Assembly: GCF_000517265.1 (NCBI RefSeq)
Contig: NZ_AYSJ01000002.1
Location: 225,311-289,310 of the forward strand
From: Photorhabdus khanii NC19
GTDB taxonomy: Bacteria > Pseudomonadota > Gammaproteobacteria > Enterobacterales > Enterobacteriaceae
DNA length: 64,000 nt
Direction: 5' to 3'
Shown here piece after piece: positions 32,961-43,567 of this stretch. A model generated the notes under the pieces. That model was not told where the DNA came from. It worked only from the letters and a program-made list of their open reading frames with translations, and made no database searches. The stretch's first letter is position 1. Each line of letters starts with the position of its first letter. The position numbers and the translations under genes were made by a program.

Positions 32961-33293
32961 TTAATCAACCATCATATTAATGTTGAGGTTGTACATGATC
33001 CATAACGAGCCAACAACAACAATACCGATAATCAAAATAGTGAACAGCAATGCTACTAAGTTCCAGCGCTCTTCTGACGAAGTGTTCATGTGCAGGAAGT
33101 AGATAAAATGAACAAGAATCTGCACAACAGCCAGACCGACTACCGTTGTCAGGATAGTGGCATGGGAGGCGGAACCATCCATTACCATCCAGAATGGAAT
33201 CACTGTCAGGATGACTGAAAGAACAAAGCCGATAATATAAGACTTCAGGCTACCGTGGCTAGCTCCAGTATGAGCTGTATTTGAATGACTCAT
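32961..33293 (-). CDS. cyoD: CyoD, cytochrome bo3 subunit IV
   Basis: Small subunit with three membrane segments that helps CuB binding during assembly of the oxidase. The start at 33293 (MSHSNTAH) overlaps the cyoC stop in TAATG and gives 110 residues, matching the family; a longer reading upstream lies inside cyoC. Confidence 0.95.
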   Translation of the reverse strand: MSHSNTAHTGASHGSLKSYIIGFVLSVILTVIPFWMVMDGSASHATILTTVVGLAVVQILVHFIYFLHMNTSSEERWNLVALLFTILIIGIVVVGSLWIMYNLNINMMVD

Positions 33294-33907
33294 TACATAG
33301 CTCCTAACAGATAAACAACGGTAAACACACAGATCCACACCACATCAAGGAAGTGCCAGAACAAGCTCAGGCAGTTTAGACGGGTTTTATTAACATCAGT
33401 TAAGCCGCGGCGTGTTACCTGAATCATCATGATGATAATCCAGACCAGACCACAGGTCACGTGGATACCGTGAGTGGCGACCAGTGCGAAGAATCCGGAC
33501 AGGAACGCACTGCGGTCAGGGCCGTAGCCTTCTGCAATCAGATGATGGAATTCATACAGTTCCATTGCTACGAAGCCAAGGCCGAACAGGAAAGTCATAC
33601 CGAGCCAGGCGTTAACCTGGCCGATTTTGCCTTTGTTCATGCCCAGCATAGCAAAGCCATAGGTGATACTACTGAATAGCAGCAGGAAAGTTTCAACCAG
33701 TACAAAAGAGAGGCCGAAAATTTCTTTACCAGATGGGCCGCCTGCGGTTCCGTTAACCAGCACTGCATAAGTCGCAAACAGGCATGCGAACAAAATACAG
33801 TCACTCATCAAGTAGATCCAGAAACCGAATACCTTAGTGGCTCCCGCATCGTGGTGCCCATGATCCTCATGGGCATGATTATGGTTAGTCATAGTTTCAG
33901 TTGACAT
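33293..33907 (-). CDS. cyoC: CyoC, cytochrome bo3 subunit III
   Basis: Five-helix subunit III of the quinol oxidase. Its His-rich N terminus ([12 protein letters not shown]) is cytoplasmic. The membrane core contains [15 protein letters not shown], and it ends with the [17 protein letters not shown] helix. Length 204 residues. Overlaps cyoB by 11 bases and cyoD by 1, so the operon is tightly coupled. Confidence 0.97.
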   Translation of the reverse strand: MSTETMTNHNHAHEDHGHHDAGATKVFGFWIYLMSDCILFACLFATYAVLVNGTAGGPSGKEIFGLSFVLVETFLLLFSSITYGFAMLGMNKGKIGQVNAWLGMTFLFGLGFVAMELYEFHHLIAEGYGPDRSAFLSGFFALVATHGIHVTCGLVWIIIMMIQVTRRGLTDVNKTRLNCLSLFWHFLDVVWICVFTVVYLLGAM

Positions 33908-35888
33908 GATTCAGACCTGCCTTGCTAATTTGTTCATGGTGTTGATTCTCAATTTGCTCAACTTCAGCAACGGGTACGTAGTAATCAACATCGTTATCAA
34001 AGCTTTTCGCGATCCAAGTGATAATCATGCCAGCGAAGCCTGCGATAGCCAGCCACCAGATATGCCAAATCATAGCGAAACCAAAAAGCAAGCTGAAGCC
34101 AGCAATAACCACACCTGCACCGGCATTTTTAGGCATATGAATTTCTTCATATTTAGCAGGACGTTTATAAGCTGTGCCTTTTTCTTTCATATCCCACCAT
34201 GCATCACGGGTTTGAACATGTGGAACTTCAGCAAAGTTATAAAATGGTGGTGGAGAAGATGTTGCCCACTCCAGAGTACGTCCGCCCCAAGGATCGCCGG
34301 TCAGGTCACGGTTTTGGTCACGGTCACGGATACTGACGTAGAATTGAATGACCTGGCACAGGATACCAACGGCAATCAGTGCAACACCGATTGCGGAGAC
34401 AACCAGCAGAGTATGGAATTCAGGGTTGATATCTTGGCTGATACGACGGGTCATTCCCATAAAGCCGAGTGCATAAACTGGCATAAAGGCGATAAAGAAG
34501 CCAATGAGCCAAAACCAGAATGCGCGGACACCCCATTTTTCATTTAGTGTGAAACCAAATGCTTTCGGGAACCAGTAAGCAGTACCAGCGAAACAACCGA
34601 AGACAACACCACCGATGATAACGTTATGGAAGTGTGCGATCAGGAACAAGCTGTTATGCAGAACGAAGTTTGCACCCGGAACTGCCAGTAGAACCCCAGT
34701 CATACCACCGATCGAGAAGGTGACGATGAAGCCGACAGTCCACAACATCGGTGTTTTATACTCAATGCGGCCCTGATACATCGTGAACAGCCAGTTGAAG
34801 ATCTTAACCCCTGTCGGAATCGAGATAATCATGGTGGCGATACCGAAGAAGGCGTTAACGTTCGCGCCGGAACCCATTGTAAAGAAGTGGTGCAGCCATA
34901 CGATGAACGACAACACGGTAATGGCAATGGTTGCCCATACCAGAGAAGTATAGCCGAACAGCCGTTTTTTCGAGAACGTCGCAGTAACTTCAGAGAAGAC
35001 ACCAAAGACCGGCAGTACCAGAATATAAACCTCAGGATGACCCCAGGCCCATATCAGGTTGATGTACATCATCATGTTGCCACCCATATCATTGGTAAAG
35101 AAATGGGTGCCCATATAGCGGTCGAAAGTCAGCAGGGCAATGGTCACAGTCAGAATTGGGAATGCTGCGATGATCAGTACGTTAGTACACAGTGCTGCCC
35201 AAGAGAATACAGGCATTTTCATCATAGACATGCCAGGGGCACGCATACGCAGGATCGTGGCAAAGAAGTTAACGCCTGTCAGTAACGTACCGATACCGGA
35301 TATCTGGAGACTCCATATCCAGTAATCGACCCCAACGCCAGGGTTATACTCTATACCTGACAGTGGAGGGTAGGCTAACCAGCCAGTCTGAGCGAACTCA
35401 CCCACACCCAGTGAGATGTTAATCAGAGCGACACCAACGACGAAGAACCAGAAACTCAGTGAGTTCAGGAATGGAAACGCAACGTCACGGGCACCGATCT
35501 GGAGTGGAACCACGATGTTCATCAAGCCGACAACGAAAGGTGTTGCCATGAAGAAAATCATGATGACGCCGTGAGCGGTAAAGATCTGGTCATAGTGATG
35601 CGGCGGCAGGAATCCTGCTTCGCCAGCAGAGGCGACAGCCTGCTGACCACGCATCATAATGGCATCGGCAAAGCCACGAAGCATCATGACCAGTGCCACG
35701 ACGATATACATAATACCGATTTTTTTGTGGTCAACGCTGGTTAACCACTCGCTCCACAGCCATTTCCATTTACGGAAATAGGTCAGGGCTCCGACAACTG
35801 CGAGCCCTCCGAAGAGAATCCCGGCAAGAGTGACCATGATAATGGGCTCATGTAATGGGATTGCATCAAGTGTTAATTTTCCCAACAT
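33897..35888 (-). CDS. cyoB: CyoB, cytochrome bo3 subunit I
   Basis: Catalytic subunit: oxidises ubiquinol and reduces oxygen at a heme o3-CuB centre while pumping protons. Metal ligands are visible in [10 protein letters not shown] (CuB His), HHFFTMG (two His) and IAHFHNVI (heme His pair). The start at 35888 (MLGKLTLD) gives 663 residues, the E. coli length, with a GAGG ribosome site. An upstream in-frame start would run into cyoA. Confidence 0.98.
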   Translation of the reverse strand: MLGKLTLDAIPLHEPIIMVTLAGILFGGLAVVGALTYFRKWKWLWSEWLTSVDHKKIGIMYIVVALVMMLRGFADAIMMRGQQAVASAGEAGFLPPHHYDQIFTAHGVIMIFFMATPFVVGLMNIVVPLQIGARDVAFPFLNSLSFWFFVVGVALINISLGVGEFAQTGWLAYPPLSGIEYNPGVGVDYWIWSLQISGIGTLLTGVNFFATILRMRAPGMSMMKMPVFSWAALCTNVLIIAAFPILTVTIALLTFDRYMGTHFFTNDMGGNMMMYINLIWAWGHPEVYILVLPVFGVFSEVTATFSKKRLFGYTSLVWATIAITVLSFIVWLHHFFTMGSGANVNAFFGIATMIISIPTGVKIFNWLFTMYQGRIEYKTPMLWTVGFIVTFSIGGMTGVLLAVPGANFVLHNSLFLIAHFHNVIIGGVVFGCFAGTAYWFPKAFGFTLNEKWGVRAFWFWLIGFFIAFMPVYALGFMGMTRRISQDINPEFHTLLVVSAIGVALIAVGILCQVIQFYVSIRDRDQNRDLTGDPWGGRTLEWATSSPPPFYNFAEVPHVQTRDAWWDMKEKGTAYKRPAKYEEIHMPKNAGAGVVIAGFSLLFGFAMIWHIWWLAIAGFAGMIITWIAKSFDNDVDYYVPVAEVEQIENQHHEQISKAGLNHVN

Positions 35889-35892
35889 TACT

Positions 35893-36819
35893 TTATTCCT
35901 CAACTCCGGCATGAGCAATTTCGCTCATATTCATGTTATGACCTGTCGTTGCACTGTGGCCGCCATGCATATTCATGTCGCCCATAAATTTGGCAATAAT
36001 GTCTTGATACAGGTTAGGCTTAACGCTTGAGAAGTATTCAACCGGATGGTTCTGGCTTTGTTTGGCTAACTCATCAAATGCTTGCATGGTATCCAGGGTT
36101 TTGGGAGAGGCTTTCACTTTTTGAACCCATTGTTCAAAACCTTCACGATCTGCGGTAGCTGTGGCAGTAAATTTCATGCCAGAGAAGCCATGCCCACTGT
36201 AACTGCTGGACAAACCTTTATAAGTGCCAGGTTCATTGGCAATTAAGTGAAGTTTAGTCTGCATACCCGCCATTGCGTAGATTTGACCACCTAACTGTGG
36301 AATGAAGAATGAGTTCATCACAGAATCAGAGGTGATTTTGAAGTTAACAGGAACACCAGTAGGGAAAGCAATTTCGTTAACGGTAGCGATACCTTGCTCA
36401 GGATAGACGAACAGCCATTTCCAATCGAGAGAGATTACTTCAATAGTCACTGGTTTTTCGTCGCTGACCAGTGGTTTATAGGGATCAAGCTCGTGGGTTG
36501 TTTTCCAGGTAATAGTCGCCAAAATGATAATGATAATGATAGGAACCGTCCACACTACCAGCTCAATTTTATTTGAGTGTGCCCAGTTAGGGCGATAGGT
36601 AGCGTTTTTGTTGGCTTCGCGGTAACGCACGGCAAAGGTAAATGCCATGATGATTACCGGAATAACAATGATAAGCATCAGGCCAATAGCCGTGAGTATT
36701 AGCGTTTTTTGTTCAGCGCCGATAGCGCCTTTAGGATTCATCAATACCATATCACAACCATTCAACATAAGAGTGGCTGCCAGTAATGACAATATCCCAA
36801 TACTTTTATTGTATTTCAT
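35893..36819 (-). CDS. cyoA: CyoA, cytochrome bo3 subunit II (lipoprotein)
   Basis: Subunit II of the quinol oxidase. The signal peptide ends in a lipobox LNGC (Cys about 25), so the mature protein is lipid-anchored. Two membrane segments follow, then a periplasmic cupredoxin-like domain lacking the CuA ligands, as usual for quinol oxidases. The His- and Met-rich tail ([17 protein letters not shown]) resembles the E. coli tail. I start at ATG 36819 with GGAG 11 bases upstream. Length 308 residues. First gene of cyoABCDE. Confidence 0.96.
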   Translation of the reverse strand: MKYNKSIGILSLLAATLMLNGCDMVLMNPKGAIGAEQKTLILTAIGLMLIIVIPVIIMAFTFAVRYREANKNATYRPNWAHSNKIELVVWTVPIIIIIILATITWKTTHELDPYKPLVSDEKPVTIEVISLDWKWLFVYPEQGIATVNEIAFPTGVPVNFKITSDSVMNSFFIPQLGGQIYAMAGMQTKLHLIANEPGTYKGLSSSYSGHGFSGMKFTATATADREGFEQWVQKVKASPKTLDTMQAFDELAKQSQNHPVEYFSSVKPNLYQDIIAKFMGDMNMHGGHSATTGHNMNMSEIAHAGVEE

Positions 36820-36873
36820 AAGTCTAACGACTCCAAATAACAAAAGCTCTATTGTCGTTTCATCAGTGTGGGC

Positions 36874-36902
36874 ATTCTACGGTAAGGCCACAGGAGTGTA
36901 AA
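36874..36902 (-). promoter_or_regulatory. cyoABCDE promoter
   Basis: TTTACA (36902-36897), exact 17-bp spacer, TAGAAT (36879-36874): five of six consensus bases in each box. The leader would be about 50 bases. The rest of the 364-bp gap back to the OmpK-like gene is very AT-rich and shows no gene; I could not pick out a clear ArcA or FNR site. Confidence 0.75.
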
Positions 36903-37139
36903 CATTTGTAATAGTTAGTTGATAGGTTGTTGACCCTTTATGTTAGTGGGATCACATGTAAATGGAAGATGCAGCAAGAGCTAGCTTGAAAAGGTTATTT
37001 AAGCTTAACGAGGTGTGACTGAAATGTGATGGAAATATTAATTTATATTAAAATATTCTTATATTTTTCAGCGGAAGGAAAAATATAAAAGTTTACTTTA
37101 AAGATTTCTATAACGGCAATTTTATTTAAAAATTAAACT

Positions 37140-37172
37140 AACTGTAAGCTACTCCAGAAGTAGCTCACAGTT
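37140..37172 (-). terminator. Terminator of the OmpK-like gene
   Basis: AACTGT-a-AGCTACT pairs with AGTAGCT-c-ACAGTT around a 5-nt loop, one internal mismatch. On the minus strand it is followed by a T-rich stretch, 12 bases after the stop codon. Confidence 0.75.
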
Positions 37173-37183
37173 AACATCAATAA

Positions 37184-37945
37184 TTAGAAATTATATTTGA
37201 TGGTGTAGACAATCCCATCCTGCCAGAACCCTTCACCTAATTTATGATCGGCATATCGATATTGAACGCCGGTTGTGAAAGATGGGTGAGGTGTCCACCA
37301 CAATGCTACTGCGCCGTTAACACCGTCCCGCCCGCCATTGCCATAGCGTTCATTCCGGTTAAGTTCTATTTCATTCCAGTTAGTTATACTGAATTTTTCC
37401 TGCCAGAGCTGAAAATCATAACCTGCCACCCAGCCGACAACATAGCCGTTATTACCCGAGTAGAAAGTTTGATCAACATAATGTAGTGCAACGAATGGTT
37501 TGAACCAGACACCGGCGATGTCAGTGTTGTAGCCAATACCATACAGGGTATTTACCTCATGGAAATTCCCACCATGTGCTTTTCCTGGGAGGGAATAGGT
37601 ACCGTAAACATGGCCGTAGAGATTGAAACCAGTATCAGCCAGATAGAAGCGCCCGGTTGTTTTGAAGGTGTATCTTTGGTTATCCCCTGGTTGAGCATGC
37701 TTACTGTTGAAAGCATTTTCCAGATCAAAGAACCCGTATAATTCACCCCAGTCAAACCCGGTTCCGCCTTCCAGTTCCACATAGGCAAAGTCGTCTTTAT
37801 GAGAGGTTTGCCCTGATTTATGTGTGGTGTGGCTGGTCCAGTCAAGATAGTTCATGCTGATATTGGCAAAGCCCCATTGATATTCAGCATAAGCTGGAAC
37901 TGAGACAGTAGTAAATAAGGCAGTAGCCAGAAGGGTTTTTCTCAT
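37184..37945 (-). CDS. OmpK/Tsx-family outer-membrane channel
   Basis: Outer-membrane beta-barrel of the nucleoside-specific channel (Tsx/OmpK) family. The start at 37945 (MRKTLLATALF) gives a clean signal peptide cleaved after AYA and a mature protein starting EYQWGFANISMNYLDW. The C terminus is TIKYNF with the terminal Phe needed for barrel insertion. Length 253 residues. It resembles Vibrio OmpK more than E. coli Tsx. Nucleoside uptake is the family function; phage or colicin receptor use is also known in the family. It sits between cyoA and ampG, which are adjacent in E. coli. A CRP-type site lies upstream. Confidence 0.85.
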   Translation of the reverse strand: MRKTLLATALFTTVSVPAYAEYQWGFANISMNYLDWTSHTTHKSGQTSHKDDFAYVELEGGTGFDWGELYGFFDLENAFNSKHAQPGDNQRYTFKTTGRFYLADTGFNLYGHVYGTYSLPGKAHGGNFHEVNTLYGIGYNTDIAGVWFKPFVALHYVDQTFYSGNNGYVVGWVAGYDFQLWQEKFSITNWNEIELNRNERYGNGGRDGVNGAVALWWTPHPSFTTGVQYRYADHKLGEGFWQDGIVYTIKYNF

Positions 37946-38095
37946 AAATTTCTCTAACGCATCCATGAAAAGAGGTTTTTAGTTTTAAAGCTATGTGGTA
38001 AGCCTTAAAAATGGTAGCCTGATTTTACGCGGATATGAATATTGAACAATCCAATAATTACTCAAAAATAGCACTTTTAGATAAATGACTATCTG

Positions 38096-38117
38096 AAATG
38101 TGATCGTTATCACTTAG
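38096..38117. promoter_or_regulatory. CRP-cAMP binding site upstream of the OmpK-like gene
   Basis: TGTGA-TCGTTA-TCACT centred at 38106.5, flanked by AAA and TAG, matches the CRP consensus TGTGA-N6-TCACA with one change. It lies about 150 bases before the channel gene start and beyond the ampG stop, so it should serve the channel gene. E. coli tsx is also CRP-controlled. Confidence 0.7.
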
Positions 38118-38186
38118 TTTTTAGCTGGGTATAAAAAGGCTGACCGTAGTCAACCTTTAATAAGTTAATTTAATATCTTTACTTTC

Positions 38187-39665
38187 TTAAGCTAATTTGT
38201 TCCTTCTTAATGCAAGATAATCCAGAACGCTACCTAAAATGATGCCGGCGATACTGAACTGTGCTCCTAACAATAGTAATTGTTCGGCCAGATTAGGTGC
38301 ATTAGTCCAGTTGAGAGCATTGGTGATTATGATAAATAACCAAAATGTAAGAAGGATACTTGCTAATGATAGTAAGCCAAGAGCCAGACGATAGAAATTT
38401 CCGAACTCAGTACGCGGCATAAAATCATTGGTTTGTTGGGTGTAAGCCAGAGTTTGGCGGCAGATAAATAGCAGTAATAAACCTGGAACAGAGGCTGCTA
38501 TGGAAAACAGATAGAAGTTTGGCCAGCCATGTAATTCAACGAACCAACCCGCAATTGGGCCGACGTATACTCGTCCAACAGCCGATAAGGCAGATAATAA
38601 AGCAAACTGTGTTGCGGAGAATGATTTGTGACATAAAGCCATAAGCAAGGCAACAAATGCAGCGGTTCCCATTCCACCACAGATATTTTCCAAAAAAATG
38701 GCACTGCCCATAGTGTAGATATTTTTGTGAGTGATGGATAACAGCCAGTATCCAGTATTAGAGATAGCTTGAAGAATGCCAAATATCATTAGTGAGCGAA
38801 ATAAACTCCATCGTTGCATCAAATAACCACCATATAATGCACCGACGATAGTTGCGGCTAATCCCAGTGTTTTGTTGATCATACCGACTTCACCAGCATC
38901 AAAGCCAATACCACGGATAAGAAATGGGATGCTGAGACTGGCAGCAAAGGCATCGCCTATTTTATACATGACAATTAATAGCAGTATCAGCCACGCATTA
39001 TTACGACTGAAAAAATCAGCCAATGGTTCTATTGCAGCCTGATGAAGTGTTTTGGGTGGGGGGACCTCAACTTTAGGTTCTTTGGCCCTTAACGTTGCAT
39101 AGACGCCGATCAGCATCAATCCAGCCATCAACCAGTATGTGTGTTGCCAGCCTATATAGCGATCTGCAATCCATAATGCTAACCCGCCTGAAACTAACAT
39201 TGCTAATCGATAACCAAGTACCGAAACAGCAGCACCTGCACCCCGTTCTTCGCTACTGAGTAAATCTGTTTTATAAGCATCAAAGACGATATCCTGTGAC
39301 GCAGAACAGAAAGCGACGGCGACGGCCAGTGCGGCCAGCCACCATAAATGTTGAGATGGTTGGAGAAAACCCATTGCAGCAATACTGGCTATCAGTAATA
39401 ACTGTGTAATAAGTAGCCATCCACGGCGGCGTCCAAGGAAAGAAGGGGCAAAACGGTCCATAAAAGGGGACCAAAGAAATTTGAAAACATATGCCTGGCC
39501 AGCAAGGGAAAAGAAGCCAATGGTTTTAAGATCGACATCTTCAACGGTCATCCACGCTTGTAGGGTGCCGGCAGTCAATGCGAGAGGTAAACCAGAAGCA
39601 AAGCCAAGTAAAAGCAGGATACGTGAGTTATGTTGAGTAAAAACAGTGAGATAACGATAATACAT
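38187..39665 (-). CDS. ampG: AmpG, muropeptide permease
   Basis: MFS importer of GlcNAc-anhydroMurNAc peptides for cell-wall recycling, and in some species beta-lactamase signalling. GFASGLPLAL near residue 20, FLWSPFMDR and FCSASQDIVFDAYKTD are family blocks; about 14 hydrophobic segments. The start at 39665 (MYYRYLTVFTQ) has GGGAGG upstream and gives 492 residues, like E. coli; the longer frame upstream overlaps the ribosome site. Follows yajG closely. Confidence 0.95.
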   Translation of the reverse strand: MYYRYLTVFTQHNSRILLLLGFASGLPLALTAGTLQAWMTVEDVDLKTIGFFSLAGQAYVFKFLWSPFMDRFAPSFLGRRRGWLLITQLLLIASIAAMGFLQPSQHLWWLAALAVAVAFCSASQDIVFDAYKTDLLSSEERGAGAAVSVLGYRLAMLVSGGLALWIADRYIGWQHTYWLMAGLMLIGVYATLRAKEPKVEVPPPKTLHQAAIEPLADFFSRNNAWLILLLIVMYKIGDAFAASLSIPFLIRGIGFDAGEVGMINKTLGLAATIVGALYGGYLMQRWSLFRSLMIFGILQAISNTGYWLLSITHKNIYTMGSAIFLENICGGMGTAAFVALLMALCHKSFSATQFALLSALSAVGRVYVGPIAGWFVELHGWPNFYLFSIAASVPGLLLLFICRQTLAYTQQTNDFMPRTEFGNFYRLALGLLSLASILLTFWLFIIITNALNWTNAPNLAEQLLLLGAQFSIAGIILGSVLDYLALRRNKLA

Positions 39666-39717
39666 GAGCCTCCCAAAACTCTGTCCTTGGCGGACAGAGT
39701 AAGTCATTAATCCTTAA

Positions 39718-40296
39718 TTAGCGGGCATTTTGTTTGATGAAATTACTGACGGAAGGATCCTGAGCCATATCTGCGATGACTTCAGATAGTACAGTATTTA
39801 CCGCATCAGCAATTTTCTCATTGGTTGCTCCGAGAGGACCTTGTACATTGTAGCTAGTGCGATAGTTTTTAACTTGTTTACTTCCGTTTTGCGCTGCACT
39901 GATAATGGAAATATCGGCTTTTGTTGAAATATTATGGCGTAAGCTGCCTTCTTTAACATCTGCATACAGGTTGTTCACAATAATTTGCAGATTAGCATTG
40001 GCTGGAGAGCCAATCATATAACCACGGGCAGCCATCTGTTTTTCCAAGATTTCCTGGAGCAGAAAACGCAGATCACGGGACGGTTTTAGTATTTCCAGCT
40101 TTGCATTACGGTTAACTTGAGCGAGTGTCTGAGATTGGCGATTGTCGGCACCACTGATGCTGATGGTAATAGCACCCATAGTTGGATCTGCTGTTGGCAG
40201 CGTAATTTTAGGTTCGATGGTCAGGGTATTGCTGGGAGCAGTACAACCGGCAAGAAGAAAAAGGGCTATAAGCGGAAATAATATTCTTTTCAACAT
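39718..40296 (-). CDS. yajG: YajG, lipoprotein
   Basis: Predicted outer-membrane lipoprotein of unknown function: a signal peptide with lipobox LAGC, cleaved at Cys18. 192 residues, as in E. coli, with one YajG domain and no other recognisable motif. Pairs with ampG in one transcript (about 50-base gap) and is divergent from bolA, so a cell-envelope role is likely. Confidence 0.92.
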   Translation of the reverse strand: MLKRILFPLIALFLLAGCTAPSNTLTIEPKITLPTADPTMGAITISISGADNRQSQTLAQVNRNAKLEILKPSRDLRFLLQEILEKQMAARGYMIGSPANANLQIIVNNLYADVKEGSLRHNISTKADISIISAAQNGSKQVKNYRTSYNVQGPLGATNEKIADAVNTVLSEVIADMAQDPSVSNFIKQNAR

Positions 40297-40540
40297 GTTG
40301 ATTTTCTCATCAGTGATAAGGATGTCCAGTAATATTTATCAATAAGCATAAACTACGCCAATAATAGCACTGCCTTTGATCATGGCATATCTCTGATGAG
40401 GTAAACATTATAAAAACCTTAGCGATGTGGGATTCGATTAAAGATATTTTAATGTTCTGACGCTATAACTTATGAAGAATAGACTAAAATCATTAATATG
40501 GTTGGCAGTTACGATTGCTGTGTAGTTAAGGAGAATGATT

Positions 40541-40852
40541 ATGGTGTATCAGGATATAGAAGAGAAATTACAGGCTGCATTTAACCCCTCATATCTTGAG
40601 GTTACTGATGAAAGTTATCGTCACAATGTCCCCGTAGGTTCTGAAAGCCATTTTAAGGTAGTGATCATCAGTAATAAGTTTGTTGGTGAACGCATGCTGA
40701 ACCGCCATCGTTCCGTTTATGGCACATTATCGGCAGAACTGGCCGCAGGTGTTCATGCTTTGGCGTTACATACCTATACCGAAAAGGAGTGGAATGAATT
40801 GCAGGATACTGTTTTAGCTTCACCGGCTTGTCGGGGTGGTAATGTGGCCTGA
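40541..40852 (+). CDS. bolA: BolA, stress morphogen and transcriptional regulator
   Basis: BolA/IbaG fold, about 103 residues, with the conserved [11 protein letters not shown] and [12 protein letters not shown]. Works with monothiol glutaredoxins in iron-sulfur handling and, in E. coli, alters cell shape in stationary phase. Two in-frame ATGs occur: the AAGGAG site is 7 bases from the second (40541) but only one from the first (40535), so I chose the second. Confidence 0.95.
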   Translation: MVYQDIEEKLQAAFNPSYLEVTDESYRHNVPVGSESHFKVVIISNKFVGERMLNRHRSVYGTLSAELAAGVHALALHTYTEKEWNELQDTVLASPACRGGNVA

Positions 40853-40909
40853 GTACTGAATTGGGGCATTCTTCTGAAATTGCGATATCAAAATAGCATG
40901 TACTCGATT

Positions 40910-40930
40910 AACGGCCTTTGGGCCGTTTTT
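40910..40930 (+). terminator. Intrinsic terminator after bolA
   Basis: AACGGCC-TTTG-GGCCGTT followed by TTTG, 58 bases after the bolA stop. Confidence 0.8.
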
Positions 40931-41027
40931 GCGTTTTATATGTGACACATTTTGAACGCAATTCTGATAGCAAAGAAATCGTTGTTGCATGAAATGGATG
41001 AATACCTCGGGCTTTTGTTAGCAATTC

Positions 41028-41056
41028 TCGACTCACACCGTCTGCATCGCTATAAT
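41028..41056 (+). promoter_or_regulatory. tig promoter and long leader
   Basis: TCGACT (-35, 41028-41033), 17-bp spacer and a perfect TATAAT (41051-41056). The leader to the tig start is about 165 bases, GC-richer than its surroundings and able to fold, but I recognise no riboswitch. The rest of the bolA-tig gap (40931-41027) shows nothing. Confidence 0.65.
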
Positions 41057-41228
41057 GCTGCGTCTAATTTTTAGAATGGTTTCGGGATGCTTCTGACATC
41101 AGGGATTCTCGGTTTTTAAATGCGACCGCCCCGGTTCTTAGAGAGTGTTGCGATTGGCACATAGAACATCTGCCGGTTGTATGGTCTCTGGAGTTGACCG
41201 AGCACTATGATTTTTTTGAGGTAAAAAG

Positions 41229-42533
41229 ATGCAAGTTTCTGTTGAAACCACTCAAGGCCTTGGGCGTCGTGTGACAATCACCGTTCCTGTTGCCGATGTT
41301 GAAAAGGCAGTTAGCAGTGAGTTGGTCAATGTAGCAAAAAAAGTTCGTATCGATGGTTTCCGTAAAGGCAAAGTGCCTATGAACATCGTTAAACAACGTT
41401 ATGGTGCTTCTGTTATTCAAGATGTTCTGGGTGATCTGATGCAACGTAACTTTATTAATGCAATCATCGAACAAAAAATCAATCCAGCGGGTGCGCCAAG
41501 TTATGCGCCAGAGCAGTTCAAAGACGGCGAAGATTTCACTTATTCTGTAGAGTTTGAGGTGTATCCGGAAGTTGAGCTGAAAGACCTGGAAGCCATTGAA
41601 GTTGAAAAACCTGTTGTTGAAGTAAAAGACGAAGATGTTGATACAATGTTGGAAACATTGCGTAAGCAGCAGGCTGACTGGAAAGAAACCGAAGAAGCTG
41701 TTAGTGCAGAAGATCGTGTTACTGTTGACTTCAATGGTTCTGTTGATGGTGAAGAGTTTGAAGGCGGCAAAGCTTCTGACTTTGTTCTGGCTATGGGCCA
41801 GGGTCGTATGATCCCAGGTTTCGAAGAGGGCATTGTTGGTCATAAAACTGGTGAAGAGTTCACTATTGATGTGAACTTCCCAGAAGATTATCACGCTGAA
41901 AATCTGAAAGGTAAAGCAGCTAAGTTTGCGATCACTTTGAAAAAAGTGGAACAGCGTGAATTGCCGGAGTTGACTGAAGAATTCATCAAACGTTTCGGTA
42001 TTGCTGATGGCACTGTTGACGGTTTGCGTGCAGAAGTACGTAAAAATATGGAACGTGAACTGAAAAATGCAGTTCGTAACCGTATTAAATCTCAGGTTAT
42101 CGATGGCTTAGTTAAAGCTAACGAAATCGAAGTTCCGGCCGCTGTTGTTGATGGCGAAATTGATGTTCTGCGTCGTCAATCTGCCCAGCGTTTTGGTGGC
42201 AATGAAAAACAAGCGTTGGAATTGCCTCGTGAACTGTTTGAAGAACAAGCTAAACGTCGCGTTGTTGTTGGCCTGTTATTAGGTGAAGTTATCAGTAGCA
42301 ATGAACTGAAAGCTGACGAAGAGCGTGTTAAAGGATTGATTGAGGAAATGGCTTCTGCCTATGAAGATCCTCAGGAAGTGATCGAATTCTATGGTAAGAA
42401 CCAGGAATTGATGAGTAATGTGCGTAATATTGCTCTGGAAGAACAAGCTGTTGAAGTTCTTCTGGGTAAAGCAAAAGTTTCTGAAAAAGAAACAACTTTC
42501 AATGAGTTAATGAATCAGAATCAAATGGCATAA
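41229..42533 (+). CDS. tig: Tig, trigger factor
   Basis: Ribosome-bound chaperone and peptidyl-prolyl isomerase at the nascent-chain exit. N-terminal ribosome-binding signature GFRKGKVP near residue 43, central FKBP-type domain ([19 protein letters not shown] onward, about residues 155-245), then the helical arms. Length 434 residues. Strong terminator downstream, followed by clpP and clpX as in E. coli. Confidence 0.97.
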   Translation: MQVSVETTQGLGRRVTITVPVADVEKAVSSELVNVAKKVRIDGFRKGKVPMNIVKQRYGASVIQDVLGDLMQRNFINAIIEQKINPAGAPSYAPEQFKDGEDFTYSVEFEVYPEVELKDLEAIEVEKPVVEVKDEDVDTMLETLRKQQADWKETEEAVSAEDRVTVDFNGSVDGEEFEGGKASDFVLAMGQGRMIPGFEEGIVGHKTGEEFTIDVNFPEDYHAENLKGKAAKFAITLKKVEQRELPELTEEFIKRFGIADGTVDGLRAEVRKNMERELKNAVRNRIKSQVIDGLVKANEIEVPAAVVDGEIDVLRRQSAQRFGGNEKQALELPRELFEEQAKRRVVVGLLLGEVISSNELKADEERVKGLIEEMASAYEDPQEVIEFYGKNQELMSNVRNIALEEQAVEVLLGKAKVSEKETTFNELMNQNQMA

Positions 42534-42581
42534 GCGTTGGCTTTGCTTGAGATAACGAGTTTATCATCTCTGTGAAATTGA

Positions 42582-42609
42582 ACCCGCAGATAAATCTGCG
42601 GGTTTTTTT
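42582..42609 (+). terminator. Intrinsic terminator after tig
   Basis: ACCCGCAGAT/ATCTGCGGGT near-perfect palindrome followed by seven T residues. Confidence 0.92.
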
Positions 42610-42631
42610 ATGAATAAAAGGCAAAATTTTT

Positions 42632-42659
42632 CTTGAAAAAAGTGGGTTTAACCCCAGAT
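42632..42659 (+). promoter_or_regulatory. Sigma-32 heat-shock promoter of clpP
   Basis: CTTGAAA (42632-42638), 13-bp spacer, CCCCAGAT (42652-42659), a close match to the RpoH consensus CTTGAAA-N11-16-CCCCATNT. It lies about 150 bases before clpP. Confidence 0.85.
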
Positions 42660-42806
42660 CCTTTTCTACATTATGTATATGATTGCAAGATTTTTCAGGG
42701 GTAATCCTCCTTTGATTGATTAACTTTTGAATCATGGTCATCATCGCTTATCTCAAGTAGAATCGGTTATGAATGGCACCAACATGAATTCTATTAGGAG
42801 ACGGAA

Positions 42807-43430
42807 ATGTCATATAGCGACAAGCGGGATCAATATGTGCCTCATATGGCTTTGGTGCCGATGGTAATTGAACAGACTGCACGTGGAGAACGTTCGTTCG
42901 ATATCTATTCACGCCTGTTAAAAGAACGTATTATTTTTCTGACTGGCCAGGTCGAAGATCATATGGCAAACCTGATTGTGGCCCAAATGTTGTTCCTTGA
43001 GGCAGAGAATCCGGAAAAAGATATTTTCTTATACATTAACTCCCCAGGTGGTGTGATTACTGCGGGCATGTCCATTTATGACACTATGCAGTTCATTAAA
43101 CCGGATGTTAGTACCATTTGTATGGGGCAGGCATGTTCGATGGGGGCATTCTTGCTGACCGCCGGCGCAGAAGGAAAACGCATCTGTTTGCCAAATTCCC
43201 GGGTCATGATCCATCAACCATTAGGTGGTTTCCAAGGGCAGGCTACAGATATTGAGATCCATGCCCAGGAAATACTTAAAGTTAAATCGCGTATGAATGA
43301 TTTGATGGCAAAACATACGGGAAAAACCCTTGAAGAAATTGAGAAAGATACAGAGCGTGATCGCTTCTTGTCAGCAAGTGAAGCCGTAGATTATGGGTTG
43401 GTTGATAAGATTTTCACCCATCGCGATTAA
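42807..43430 (+). CDS. clpP: ClpP, ATP-dependent protease proteolytic subunit
   Basis: Serine peptidase forming a tetradecameric chamber served by ClpX or ClpA. The catalytic triad Ser111 (GQACSMGA), His136 (VMIHQPL) and Asp185 (TERDRF) is intact at E. coli numbering. Length 207 residues including a propeptide. Good GGAGAC ribosome site. Preceded by a sigma-32 promoter; clpX follows 137 bases later. Confidence 0.98.
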   Translation: MSYSDKRDQYVPHMALVPMVIEQTARGERSFDIYSRLLKERIIFLTGQVEDHMANLIVAQMLFLEAENPEKDIFLYINSPGGVITAGMSIYDTMQFIKPDVSTICMGQACSMGAFLLTAGAEGKRICLPNSRVMIHQPLGGFQGQATDIEIHAQEILKVKSRMNDLMAKHTGKTLEEIEKDTERDRFLSASEAVDYGLVDKIFTHRD

Positions 43431-43567
43431 TTTATTATTCCCGGAAGCTATAATATAAATATTCGCCTTACTATTTGGTAAGGCTATGTCATTCGGGGTA
43501 ATAGCAGAGTTTCCTGCTTTGCCAGATGAATCTGGGGTAGCAGTTGATTAAAGTGAGGTTGTGACTG

